Part shown: in pieces, positions 27,843 through 37,035 of the stretch | How positions within the stretch are numbered: position 1 is the stretch's first letter | Layout: each line of letters starts with the position of its first letter | Assembly: GCA_031292355.1 (NCBI GenBank) | Contig: JARLHI010000058.1 | Span: 1-64,000 of the forward strand | Origin: Candidatus Obscuribacterales bacterium | GTDB lineage: Bacteria > Cyanobacteriota > Vampirovibrionia > Obscuribacterales > Obscuribacteraceae | DNA: 64,000 nucleotides | Reading direction: 5' to 3' | Program-made: the position numbers and the translations under genes | The notes under the pieces: generated by a model | Database searches by the model: none | Seen by the model: the letters and a program-made list of their open reading frames with translations, nothing else | What the model was told of the DNA's origin: nothing

Positions 27843-28261
27843 TTTTAGGTCGTCTCTCCAAAATTCCAAAAGGCCCAATTCCATTTCTCGAAAACAATAG
27901 CACGCGTGCAAACCACCAAACGCACGCGCACGTGCTATCGAGACTCAACATAGAGCACCTGCCTTAATGAGGTGACAACTACTGCGAGCCTTCATCCCAC
28001 TCGCCTTCTGCAATTGCTCTTCCAATTCCGAAGCTGCCGCTGAATTAGGACGGTACAACAGTCTACACTTTTTCACCAATTACGGAAAGTGGTATCACAT
28101 TAGTGGGTTGTCTCGCCTTCAGCAAAATCATAGTCTGCAAAAGATGTCTTTGATTGAACATGTTTTTTGGGGGAGTTGTACTTCAGTCTAGAGAATTGGT
28201 TTGCATCGCCGGATTTAATTTTCTTGTTCGTAGTTCGCACATGGTTCATCTTTAAGGTGGA
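27843..28261. other. 420-base divergent intergenic region
   Basis: Contains the promoters of the MDR and LysM genes. A minus-strand frame (28100-28249, 49 codons, lysine-rich) is open but overlaps no ribosome site and is not called. No structured element seen. Confidence 0.4.
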
Positions 28262-30292
28262 ATGGTAGATTGTGATCACATACACACCTTGATGAGTAAA
28301 CAGCGAATGACTAATTCCGGTTTTGATTCGAATGAAAAGTCTGGTCGGCGTCAAAATGAACAACCACCAGGAGCCGATTGGCACCCAGATTTATCTCGTG
28401 AGAGACCCGAATGGAAGGTCGCCCATGCAAATCAGAAGGATGCGACCTTAGATGTCTCAGCTGATGGCATTTACACGGTCAAAGCCGGTGACACAATTTA
28501 TGATATCGCTCGACGGTCCTTAGCTTCTAAGAACGCTGCGTGCGATTCAGCCAGCTTGAACCATGAAATGGAGCAAATCGTCCAGGATAATGTCAGTCAA
28601 AACCCCAAATTGGGCACGAATCGCGATCTGATCCATGTTGGTGATCAACTAAAATTGCAAACCGCCGATGCTGCAAGTGTTGTAAATCCTCCTCCTGTGG
28701 TTGAAAACAGAGACGCTGTCGCCCCGACCGTACAACGAAGAGATGACGGTGCGCTTCCAGTGCAAACAGATGCAACAACGACAGATGACCGCCAGCCTGC
28801 TCCTGTCGCTCCTCTTGCTCCTCTTGCTCCGTCTGTGCCACTTTACGATGGCCAGCCAACTGTGCAGCGTTACGATGATTTGCCACCAGTCCGCCCTGAT
28901 CGACTGGGTGCTGATGGCTATTCGAAGGCACCGATTGACTATGGCAGCAATACTCTAGATCGCGAGGCATTTCGATTAAGTCAAATCATGGCGCAAGACC
29001 CGCATTCAGCCGCAAATGAAATGCGAGACCAGTTATCGCGCTTAGACCCAGAATCGGCCAGTACGCTCGTTGCGCAAACAAAAAATTACGAATTGGTCGG
29101 AGGCTTGGGTGATCTTCAAATCCAGCGCGAGTTTGACCAATCCGGAATGGATACTGGTTTTCGAAACGTGACTATGGCGACCCCTGATGGCATTGAGCAG
29201 ATTGCCGAAATTCAATCTCGTCCACTTCAATCGTATGATCAGAATCAGGGAGTCAATCCTTTGCAGTTTGCCGCAGGAATTATCGTAGGCGACTTGCTTT
29301 GGCAAAGGCAGCGCGGTCTTGATTTCGATGATGACCGGTATCGCGGTTGGTGCAATCGTGAGCAATATCGCGAAAATTATTGGAACAATAACAACGGTCA
29401 GTTTGTTCAGAATTGGCAAGATTCAAATTATCGGCAGCAGTTTCAAAGCCAAAACTGGCAGCAGGTCTCAGCCAATCCAACAATCAATAATACGTACATA
29501 ACAAACAATCGCTACGACACAACAATCTACAATCACACTGTCAATAATACTGTTGTGAATAACATTATTCAAAATACAAGTAATTTTGGTAGACCTCGCC
29601 ACGTAATTCCGGCTCCACCGCTTGAATCCATTCATCCAGTTGCGAACCTCCCGCCGGTTATTGGCACTCGCCAAAATCCTCGCCAAATACCTCTGTCACC
29701 TGCTCCACATGCAGCCGTGCTCCCTGGAAAGTCGGTCGAGCAGCCATTCCGTGTACCAGAGCGACAGGCACCTGGTCACAAATCTCCAGAAGAGCTGCAA
29801 GCGGAGCGCGATAGACTGGCAAAGGCGGAGCACGATCAAAAAGTTGCCAAACCTCAGCCATTGCTGAAACCTGAGCCCTCACCGCAACTGATAAAACCAC
29901 AAACTTCGGTGCACGACCGAACCGCAGTTGATGCGCATGATAAAGCTGTTCAGCAGCAACAAGCAGCAGATCGCGACAGAATAGCGCGGGAAGCGCATGA
30001 TAAAGCTGTTCAGCAGCAACAAGCGGCAGATCGTGACAGAATAGCGCGAGAAGCGCATGATAAAGCTGTTCAGCAGCAACAAGCGGCAGATCGTGACAGA
30101 ATAGCGCGAGAAGCACATGATAAAGTCGTTCAGCAACAGGCGGCAGATCGCGACAGAATAGCGCGAGAAGCGCATGATAAAGCTGTTCAGCAGCAACAAG
30201 CGGCAGAGCGCGACAGATTAGCGCGTGAAGCGCATGATAAAGCTGTTCAGCACCAACCGCCACCAAACGTCGTGCCACCAAAAAAATCGTGA
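28262..30292 (+). CDS. LysM-domain protein with Asn-rich centre and 20-residue C-terminal repeats, 676 aa
   Basis: AAGGTGG lies just before the ATG at 28262 (28292 and 28307 are alternatives). LysM peptidoglycan-binding domain at ~71-130: YTVKAGDTIYDIARRSL to VGDQLKL. Pro/Asp-rich linker ~135-220, an uncharacterised domain ~225-345, then an Asn/Gln/Tyr-rich region (~370-440, NNTYITNNRYDTTIYNHTVN) with amyloid- or beta-helix-like composition, then a charged coiled-coil tail made of five-plus copies of AHDKAVQQQQAADRDRIARE. No signal peptide is recognised at the N-terminus, so its route to the wall is unclear. Confidence 0.85.
   Translation: MVDCDHIHTLMSKQRMTNSGFDSNEKSGRRQNEQPPGADWHPDLSRERPEWKVAHANQKDATLDVSADGIYTVKAGDTIYDIARRSLASKNAACDSASLNHEMEQIVQDNVSQNPKLGTNRDLIHVGDQLKLQTADAASVVNPPPVVENRDAVAPTVQRRDDGALPVQTDATTTDDRQPAPVAPLAPLAPSVPLYDGQPTVQRYDDLPPVRPDRLGADGYSKAPIDYGSNTLDREAFRLSQIMAQDPHSAANEMRDQLSRLDPESASTLVAQTKNYELVGGLGDLQIQREFDQSGMDTGFRNVTMATPDGIEQIAEIQSRPLQSYDQNQGVNPLQFAAGIIVGDLLWQRQRGLDFDDDRYRGWCNREQYRENYWNNNNGQFVQNWQDSNYRQQFQSQNWQQVSANPTINNTYITNNRYDTTIYNHTVNNTVVNNIIQNTSNFGRPRHVIPAPPLESIHPVANLPPVIGTRQNPRQIPLSPAPHAAVLPGKSVEQPFRVPERQAPGHKSPEELQAERDRLAKAEHDQKVAKPQPLLKPEPSPQLIKPQTSVHDRTAVDAHDKAVQQQQAADRDRIAREAHDKAVQQQQAADRDRIAREAHDKAVQQQQAADRDRIAREAHDKVVQQQAADRDRIAREAHDKAVQQQQAAERDRLAREAHDKAVQHQPPPNVVPPKKS
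29933..30255 (+). repeat. 60-bp in-frame tandem repeats
   Basis: Units start at 29933, 29993, 30053, 30113 (57 bp, one codon lost), 30170 and 30230 (partial). They encode the alpha-helical AHDKAVQQQQ tail of the LysM protein. Near identity between neighbouring units points to recent slippage. Confidence 0.9.
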
Positions 30293-30297
30293 TTTGT

Positions 30298-31317
30298 TCA
30301 CTTCCCCACAAGTGCATGGAGTAGTGGCTCGCGCCACTTCTTTCCCTGCGGGTCATACACACCAAAGCCCGATCCAAACTCCCAATAGGCGGCAGATAGC
30401 CCACTTTGCACTGCCGCTTCGCGCACATAACGTGTCCAGCGAGCACGCGAATCGATGTCGGCTTTGCTGTAGGCACCAAACTCGCCTAGATAGACTGGTC
30501 GATTATGATCTTTGCCCCATTTTGCAGCAATATCGAAATCAGCGTCCACGCTCGACTTTTCGACGTCAGTGCCTTTCCACGTGATGCCCAACCATTTTGC
30601 ACTTTCTGCACCCGCCCATTCGGCGCCCTGGTGTGTGAAATGGAACGGCTCATAATAATGCACGGTGACGATGATGTGCCTGTCACTATCGGGAACTTGC
30701 AATGACTCGAGCTTGTGGACATTATCGTACTTGACCGTTCCGACCACCACTACTCGGTCCGGATTCGACTTGCGAATGTCTTGCAAAACTTCGGGGTAAA
30801 GCTTATTCCAGCGCTCGTCGGTAATTTCCTTACACGGTTCGTTGTAGATTTCAAAGGCAACATCTTTAGATGCTTTGCTGAAGTGCTCGGCAATCTGATG
30901 CCAGATCGCCTTAAACCTGGTTTGCTGCGCATCAGGCGCGACCTCGAATTCTCCATAGTGATGCATGTTCAACACGACTAGCAATTTGTTATTTAGAGCT
31001 TCCTTCACTACTTCATCTACCCGTTCGAAAAATTTTACCTCCACCGTATATGGTGCCTCTTTGAGCGCGTGCGCTGACCAGCGTATCGGCACTCGCACAT
31101 GTTTGAAGCCGGCATCGGCAATTAACTTCAAATATTCCGGTTCGATCTTCAGCCCCCAGTCGCCTTCGTTCGGCGCCTCAAGACAATTGCCTAAATTAAC
31201 TCCCACAGCCATTTTTTGATTAAATTCTTCAGGCGAGGCTGCTTCCGTATTCTGTCCCGTCAAAAAAATACACGAGGCTGCAATCCAAAGAGCCAATGAT
31301 GTTAGTTGTTTTCTCAT
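30298..31317 (-). CDS. Secreted glycoside hydrolase family 5 (endoglucanase-like), 339 aa
   Basis: The start is placed at the ATG at 31315-31317, four bases after the stop of the upstream gene (31335 would overlap it). Signal peptide RKQLTSLALWIAASCIFL. TIM-barrel with VGVNLGNCLEAP, HVRVPIRW, VVLNMHHYG, the acid/base Glu in FEIYNEP (~160), HYYEPFHFTHQG and the nucleophile Glu in VYLGEFGAYS (~279). Members cut beta-1,4-glucans. Translationally coupled to a transglutaminase-like gene. Acts outside the cytoplasm. Confidence 0.93.
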   Translation of the reverse strand: MRKQLTSLALWIAASCIFLTGQNTEAASPEEFNQKMAVGVNLGNCLEAPNEGDWGLKIEPEYLKLIADAGFKHVRVPIRWSAHALKEAPYTVEVKFFERVDEVVKEALNNKLLVVLNMHHYGEFEVAPDAQQTRFKAIWHQIAEHFSKASKDVAFEIYNEPCKEITDERWNKLYPEVLQDIRKSNPDRVVVVGTVKYDNVHKLESLQVPDSDRHIIVTVHYYEPFHFTHQGAEWAGAESAKWLGITWKGTDVEKSSVDADFDIAAKWGKDHNRPVYLGEFGAYSKADIDSRARWTRYVREAAVQSGLSAAYWEFGSGFGVYDPQGKKWREPLLHALVGK

Positions 31318-31321
31318 GTTG

Positions 31322-32209
31322 CTACAGCAACGCACCGGTCAATAGCCGAACTTTCTTGTCTGACTCCCACACCTCGCGTAGAGCCTGGAAATTTTTGTCC
31401 GGTTCCTGCATGAGACGAGCCAGCCGATCAATTTTGCCCAGTTCTGTGGCGGACAATTCTTGAAACTTGCCGATGCGGACATGGCTTGGACTATGCAGAT
31501 AGATGATTTCATTGTTCATTAGGCAGTGTAAGTCGTAATAGAGTTCCCATGAAATGGGCATGAGTCCTTCAAATCCGCCCGCATTCCAAAACCTGCTGGG
31601 ATCGACATCACCCGCTCTGGCTGCGAGCCAGGCGTTTGCTGACCAATCAAATACTTCAGTTGGCATATCGAATGGATCGAAGCTTAGATCTTCGAAACAG
31701 CAATCAACATCGATTGATATCCAGCGTTGTTGAGAATCTTCCCAATATTGAGTGATCCAATGATCACAACTCATTCCTGGCTTTGGCGCAGCATATGGAT
31801 CAAAACCCGAGCGAACACGAGCCGGCTTCCCTTTTGATTTCAGAATAGATGCCATAAGAATTGCGACGAATCGACAAGTAAGAATCAACTTGTTCTCTGC
31901 ACTGCGCTCGGGAGTAAATCCACGGTTGTCGCGACGATACAGCTCAGCAAGCATTGCGGCAGCTGTAGGCAGGATATCGTCCTCTGGTTGCCTCCACCAC
32001 GGCACTTTTGTCATGTCGCCATAACGTAAGTCAACATTGGAGCCATTGTTACCGTTGGACAGTGTGACTCGATGAATAATTTGACGTCTGACTAGCTTAC
32101 CAATCTCGGAGACATCGTCAGGAAGATCTTGAACCAATCTCTGCTCATATGGACCAGGATTGGTAAATATACTGAATTGTCTGTAATGCTGGAGGATATC
32201 TGGATTCAT
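31322..32209 (-). CDS. Transglutaminase-like cysteine protease-fold protein, 295 aa
   Basis: Catalytic-triad pattern of the transglutaminase-like superfamily: Cys in ILTCRFVAILMASIL, followed by GKPARVRSGFDPY, then His in SCDHWITQYW and Asp in WISIDVD. No signal peptide, hence cytosolic. It is first in a two-gene unit with the GH5 gene. Whether it crosslinks, deamidates or hydrolyses is not visible from sequence. Confidence 0.85.
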   Translation of the reverse strand: MNPDILQHYRQFSIFTNPGPYEQRLVQDLPDDVSEIGKLVRRQIIHRVTLSNGNNGSNVDLRYGDMTKVPWWRQPEDDILPTAAAMLAELYRRDNRGFTPERSAENKLILTCRFVAILMASILKSKGKPARVRSGFDPYAAPKPGMSCDHWITQYWEDSQQRWISIDVDCCFEDLSFDPFDMPTEVFDWSANAWLAARAGDVDPSRFWNAGGFEGLMPISWELYYDLHCLMNNEIIYLHSPSHVRIGKFQELSATELGKIDRLARLMQEPDKNFQALREVWESDKKVRLLTGALL

Positions 32210-32283
32210 GTGGTGATTATATGATCAAAGCCGTTCAGAGATTAATGCATGGCAAATTCAAGGTAGTAGCCGAGTGTCTGCAG

Positions 32284-33264
32284 TCAGCGGCAGCTGTCAC
32301 ACATACAAGCGTCCAAGAAATCTGGCGGTTTGCTATTCGCCATTTGCTCTAACCATCGTCTACGAGAATGCTCCTTAGCTTTCCCTTTGAGACTAACTAT
32401 CATCTGGACTATGGAATCTCGCTCTCCTAATTCGTATAGCGCAGTCGCCAACCTAAACAGCATATCTTGCCTTAACTCCTCTCGTTTTGCCTGAGAAATC
32501 ATCTCTAAGGCGGGTCTTCTATCCCCTTCTCGTAAGGCTAATAGGCTCACATAGAACTTTGCCACTGGGACTGATTCGGGAGGATTGTAATCGTAAATCG
32601 CCTGGGCGCAATACTTCACCAGGTCATAACGACCAAGAGTCAGAGCAACCTCTGCCACATATTCGGCTGTGATAAAAGGAGCGCCTATATCCCCCTCATT
32701 TTTTAACGACCTGACACCAACATCGATCAGTTTTTCTCGCATTTCATCTTTGTATAAAAACGGAAGTCTCCATATTTGATCGTTGCAGTGAATGGAAAGT
32801 AACTGCAGCCAGCCTGCACTTTGATCCAGTCTAGCTGCTCTTTCTAACAGATGCGAACCAGTTTCAAAATCGTTCCATGCTATGAAAGCCCCAGCATTGC
32901 CCACGACAACTCCGTTAATAGGGTGCTTATCAACTTGTTCCAACCACGCTTGTCGTGCGGTGGCAAAATTCCTGGGTGTGAAGCGCATGGCACTCATGGC
33001 GCATTTATGTCCAATGGAACCTCCCACAGATGGTTTGTATTCGATCATCCAGAGCACATGTTCTAACAATTTCTGTTCTGTGTCCTTTCGCTTTAGAAAG
33101 TTTTGACTGTACCAATAACCGAAAAGTTGAACTCGCAAATCCATATTTGCAGGCTCAGATTTAAGTTGCTTTTCAATTTTGACAACATCTGCAGCTGATA
33201 ATTTATCGGCTTTTCGGTACAGCTCCCACCATCTTCGATCTTGGTCGGTCATATAATTAGACAT
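32284..33264 (-). CDS. Helical-repeat hypothetical protein (one-module member of a local paralog family), 326 aa
   Basis: N-terminal region contains the family module: LRVQLFGYWYSQ, LLEHVLWMIEYKP, AWLEQVDKHPINGVVVGNAG and a helix pair (HLLERAARLDQS). The same module is found in the proteins at 58855-59844 and, four times, at 51385-53574. The rest is TPR-like. The C-terminus ends ACMCDSCR, a possible metal or disulphide site. No signal peptide. Function unknown. Confidence 0.8.
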   Translation of the reverse strand: MSNYMTDQDRRWWELYRKADKLSAADVVKIEKQLKSEPANMDLRVQLFGYWYSQNFLKRKDTEQKLLEHVLWMIEYKPSVGGSIGHKCAMSAMRFTPRNFATARQAWLEQVDKHPINGVVVGNAGAFIAWNDFETGSHLLERAARLDQSAGWLQLLSIHCNDQIWRLPFLYKDEMREKLIDVGVRSLKNEGDIGAPFITAEYVAEVALTLGRYDLVKYCAQAIYDYNPPESVPVAKFYVSLLALREGDRRPALEMISQAKREELRQDMLFRLATALYELGERDSIVQMIVSLKGKAKEHSRRRWLEQMANSKPPDFLDACMCDSCR

Positions 33265-33324
33265 GTGTTTCGATTTCTCCGAGCAGCATAGACAATGCCG
33301 TTCAATTCAGGATTCGTTAGCCAT

Positions 33325-34308
33325 TCAGTTCGGCAACTGAATTAACTTGCGCGGTAAGCACGTGTCTGGACTGACTATTTCCTTTTGATGACCGGTCCAG
33401 CTTTCAATTTCCCAGCCCTTTGTCGCATCAATCTTGCTCAGGTCTTTTTTCGCTAGTTGCAATCTCATCGGCGCTAAGGTCTTCGAATTCTGCTCATCCG
33501 TAACCACCACGTCCATGCCGAGAATGTTCCCTTTGCAGTCCCAGATGAATACACCCGTTTTACCAGCGGATTGTCCTTGCAAATATATTCCATTTTCTGC
33601 TGGAATACTCAAGGTTGCAACCCGAGGGTCACACACCGAGCTTCTAATAATGTCCTCTGGTAATTTGAAAAACTTCGTTTCGCCAACGCTCAAAAGCACT
33701 ACTCTGACTTTTTTAATTTCTTCGATCACAATTGTGCCATTCATTGCTGCAGGAATCTGGGAGCCTTCGTCTTGATGCGAATCAACAGCCACTAAGTTTG
33801 ACGGGAGTTCCTGTCGCCTGACTAAGATCTTGTAAACCGAAACATTGTCGGCATCGTCCCAGATTGCCAATGTCGTCGAGCCGGGCTCCTTGCCTAACAC
33901 GACAAGTTGATTTTCACTGACAAGTACCGGCTCAGAAATTCTTGGATCACCAATTGATGTTCTTATAATTCTATTTTTGATTCTAAAAACTCTTGATTCT
34001 GACGAGACCAATTCGACTAACAGATTCAGCTTATACTCTTCAAGTTTTAGACGGTCGGCAAGGTTGATATTTGCCGATTTGTATTTTTGAATTCCAGGGA
34101 AATTTGGATCTGGACTCCAATCTAACGTTTGTGGAGTTGCCGGTGGTGACTTGCTAGCAAGACTATTTTTTTGTGTAGCGGTTCTTTCTTGCGAATAGCC
34201 TGTGCCCAAAGAGAGAGTCCGCAAAAATGTGAAAACACAATGCACGAGGCTATACAAAAACCGGTGCCGGATTGCCGATTTGTTATTGTTGTTCAAGTTA
34301 ATGTTCAT
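33325..34308 (-). CDS. Protein with two pilus/secretin N-terminal (CpaC-N-like) domains, 327 aa
   Basis: N-terminal hydrophobic segment ~16-40 as signal or anchor. Two copies of the domain that normally sits at the N-terminus of CpaC/type II-III secretins: first ~100-170 (IRTSIGDPRISEPVLVSENQ, PGSTTLAIWDD), second ~205-280 (LLSVGETKFFKLPEDII, DPRVATLSI, AGKTGVFIWDCKGN). No secretin beta-domain follows, so it cannot form a pore by itself. It may be an accessory or periplasmic piece of a secretion or pilus machine. No pilus genes are adjacent. Confidence 0.8.
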   Translation of the reverse strand: MNINLNNNNKSAIRHRFLYSLVHCVFTFLRTLSLGTGYSQERTATQKNSLASKSPPATPQTLDWSPDPNFPGIQKYKSANINLADRLKLEEYKLNLLVELVSSESRVFRIKNRIIRTSIGDPRISEPVLVSENQLVVLGKEPGSTTLAIWDDADNVSVYKILVRRQELPSNLVAVDSHQDEGSQIPAAMNGTIVIEEIKKVRVVLLSVGETKFFKLPEDIIRSSVCDPRVATLSIPAENGIYLQGQSAGKTGVFIWDCKGNILGMDVVVTDEQNSKTLAPMRLQLAKKDLSKIDATKGWEIESWTGHQKEIVSPDTCLPRKLIQLPN

Positions 34309-34497
34309 TGACTAAGCCTCGACTCTCTGATTAGTTCAGCATAGCTTATGCACGCCATGCATCAACTTGATAGCTCGGTAACGCCCGAGTGCCCGCACGC
34401 CATTGACAAAATAATATTTTGTTAGAAGCAGGGATAAGGCCTGCCATTTTGGGTGTATAGCTTCTATCATGCGCACAAACCAGCCGGAGAGCTAATC

Positions 34498-36120
34498 ATG
34501 GCAAAAACAATCACTCAAAAGCCAAACGCCTTGCAGTTGCCAGAAAATTGGATCTTAAGTGGCGGCAATCATCGCAGATATGAGGCTGGTATCGACGCTA
34601 GTGTCCAACATGACGGCAAGCAAGCCCTTTTACTAAAGAACCGCGACGGGATTACAAAAACCTACGGATGGACGTCCTTACAAGCAAGCACGGAGGCTGA
34701 AAAGTACCGAGGAAAGCGATTGCGCTTGACCATGTGGGTGAAAACTGACGATGTTTCATGGGTAATGCCGTGGATGAATGTACAAACAGAGACCGACATG
34801 GTCTCTTACGACAATTCATGTGACCGGAGGCTGTCTGGCACGACAGAGTGGCAGAAATGGTCAATCGTGTTGGATGTTCCAACTGCTGCGACTGCTGTTG
34901 AATATGGTGTCATGCTCGGTGGCAATGGCAAAGTGTGGATCAGTCAATCTGAATTAAGCGTCGTTGCCGATGATATTGACACTACCGACTGTCCATGCCT
35001 GTCAGACAGAAAAAAGAAAAGCTCGAAGGCGGCAGCCTCTAGAAAAAAGATCGTAGTTCCCAAAGGTTGGACGCACAGGCTCGTTTACCGTTCCAAGGCT
35101 GATTATGGCATTGGCATCGATCAAGACAATTCGTTCAACGGGAAAGCGGCAGCCTACATAAACATCAAAAAGGCCGCTACGTGGGAATCTGTCGAGCTTT
35201 ATCAATTTATGAATTGCGACGGATACCGGGGCAAGCGCATTCGTTTCACAGTTCAGCTTAAATCCCTCGACGTAAAATGCGGCGTATTTTTCGTTGATGT
35301 AATGGGCAGTCACGAAGGCACCGTAGCCCTCGATAATATGGAGAACCGAAAACTTCAAGGGACGCATGACTGGGTGCTAGCGTCGGTTGTATTAGACGTT
35401 CCCGAAAACGCGGTTCAAATGAATTTTGGTGCGCGCGTCACCGGTGGCGGTACCATGTGGTTTTCAGATTTGCGCTTCGAAGAGGTTGACGAAACTGTTG
35501 CTGTCACCGATGACTATTCTACGGGGTGTCGCGGTATCTGGTGGTCTAATTTGATTAATGCAGATTTCAGCGAGAATGAGGAAGAACGCTACCTGAATCA
35601 ATCTTCGAAACCAGGTATTGTTGCTAAAGGTTGGCTTGGTTGGTCGGAGCCAGATGGGGCTTTTGAAGTCGGCATAGATTCTGTTAATAGACGAGACGGA
35701 AAAAATTCTGGCTGTGTTAAAGGCATCGTCCCGGGCAGTCGCTTTCACACCGCCGGTTTATTTCAAAAATTTGATGCGAAAATCTACCGTCGTAAAAGAG
35801 TGCGCCTCACAGCGTTCGTAAAGACCGAAGGAAAAAGCGAGCAATCTGGTTTGGTGCTAAGCGTGATGGACGCGCGCCAATCAAACTTGTTTTCACAAAA
35901 CACCTTCGACATCGATAGCAACACCGAGCACGATTGGGTCAAGCGCGAAATCGTAGTCGACGTGCCGCCACACGCGGGAGTATTTATGATCTCCCTTGAC
36001 GTTACTGGGGACGGATCTGCCTGGATTAACGAGCCTGCCCTCGAAGTCGTTGACACTGATGTGCCTGTGACAATCAGCACCTGGAAAGCTAGACTTCTGA
36101 ATTTGGAATTCAGTGAATGA
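34498..36120 (+). CDS. Triple jelly-roll (carbohydrate-binding-like) protein, 540 aa
   Basis: The start at the ATG at 34498 is supported by GGAGAG seven bases upstream. Three ~160-residue repeats of the same beta-sandwich: each opens LPENWILSG / VPKGWTHRL / VAKGWLGWS, then YEAGID- or FEVGID-like plus HDGKQA, YRGKRLRLTMWVKT, a DNxxxR-L-x-GTxxW pattern and a closing WI/WF edge strand with SxLxV. The fold resembles CBM-like jelly rolls found beside regulators and hydrolases. No signal peptide and no catalytic domain. The 3' end overlaps the convergent gene by 11 bases. Confidence 0.82.
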   Translation: MAKTITQKPNALQLPENWILSGGNHRRYEAGIDASVQHDGKQALLLKNRDGITKTYGWTSLQASTEAEKYRGKRLRLTMWVKTDDVSWVMPWMNVQTETDMVSYDNSCDRRLSGTTEWQKWSIVLDVPTAATAVEYGVMLGGNGKVWISQSELSVVADDIDTTDCPCLSDRKKKSSKAAASRKKIVVPKGWTHRLVYRSKADYGIGIDQDNSFNGKAAAYINIKKAATWESVELYQFMNCDGYRGKRIRFTVQLKSLDVKCGVFFVDVMGSHEGTVALDNMENRKLQGTHDWVLASVVLDVPENAVQMNFGARVTGGGTMWFSDLRFEEVDETVAVTDDYSTGCRGIWWSNLINADFSENEEERYLNQSSKPGIVAKGWLGWSEPDGAFEVGIDSVNRRDGKNSGCVKGIVPGSRFHTAGLFQKFDAKIYRRKRVRLTAFVKTEGKSEQSGLVLSVMDARQSNLFSQNTFDIDSNTEHDWVKREIVVDVPPHAGVFMISLDVTGDGSAWINEPALEVVDTDVPVTISTWKARLLNLEFSE

Positions 36121-36706
36121 TCTCATTGGTTTGTTGCTCTCCCTCATCCTGAATGATGGGACACGTGCGCAAACGTTCCGCCGTTTCCTGAATAATTCTC
36201 GCCGACTCCGCGGGTTCAAGATGAGTGGTGTCTATTTCTATTTTGTGTTTTTCAGTGTCTGGATGATAAATGGAATACTGCTCCAGCAGCTCTAGAAGCC
36301 GCTCTTCTCTAACCAATTTCCCTTTGAGCGCTCGCGAAGAATCACTTACTCGCCTTATGTTGCTTTCAATGGAACAAGTAAGCAGGACTGCAAGAAATTC
36401 TTCGTTTCGACTCTCAGCTAATTGTCTGCAACTATCGAATCTGGCGATATCTTCAGGGCACTGATCCGCTAGAGCGTTAGTAAAAATTATGATTTCGCCC
36501 GGCGGCAGCGTCCTCAATTCGTCAAAAACTATATTTGTTATTTTGTGTAGAACTTTGACATATGCTGGCGAACCATGTTCACAGCAAGTGGTGGCAGCGT
36601 CAATTAATCGATGGTTGTCGATTAGCCTAGCCGGCAGCTTCTGAGCGAGTATTTGAGCAACTGTGAGTTTGCCGACTCCCGGCATGCCATTAATGTGAAT
36701 AATCAT
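36110..36706 (-). CDS. P-loop NTPase, small-molecule kinase-like (AAA_18/AAA_33 type), 198 aa
   Basis: Walker A INGMPGVGKLT at residues 4-14; RLIDNHRLIDAA in the LID/substrate region; arginine-containing segment SNIRRVSDSSRALKG typical of nucleotide/shikimate-kinase-like folds. Soluble. The 3' end overlaps the jelly-roll gene end-to-end by 11 bases, so the two messages have antisense tails. Substrate unknown. Confidence 0.82.
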   Translation of the reverse strand: MIIHINGMPGVGKLTVAQILAQKLPARLIDNHRLIDAATTCCEHGSPAYVKVLHKITNIVFDELRTLPPGEIIIFTNALADQCPEDIARFDSCRQLAESRNEEFLAVLLTCSIESNIRRVSDSSRALKGKLVREERLLELLEQYSIYHPDTEKHKIEIDTTHLEPAESARIIQETAERLRTCPIIQDEGEQQTNEIIH

Positions 36707-37035
36707 GGGACCACCGACTGTCGAACCAACTGAAAAGACTAATAGAATACATCGACGTTACAATGCGTTCAATAAGCAATGGTACAGTGCTTCGTGAGCA
36801 GGCATAAATCGTCCGCTGACTGAACTTTTCCTTAGCACCAGAAGTAGTGGCGATGAAAATATTACAGTTCTTGCAATGAGTCCCTTCGCGGCATATCGAA
36901 TTGTCACTTTTATTCGAGCGAGCACGCGCGGAACAGCATAGCTCTGGGATGTCTTCAAAAAGACTGCAAGAGGCCGAGAGTAGTCACGATAAAATAGGAT
37001 GGTCTGTCCCATCGCCATTGAGTGAATTACAGCTT
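36707..37035. other. 330-base intergenic region
   Basis: Contains the divergent promoters for the kinase-like gene and the gene at 37036. The plus-strand frame is open from 36901 but has no ribosome site there. Nothing else recognised. Confidence 0.35.

Noticed and set aside
28100..28249. 49-codon lysine-rich minus-strand ORF
   Set aside because: No Shine-Dalgarno site and it lies in the divergent promoter region; possible but unsupported.
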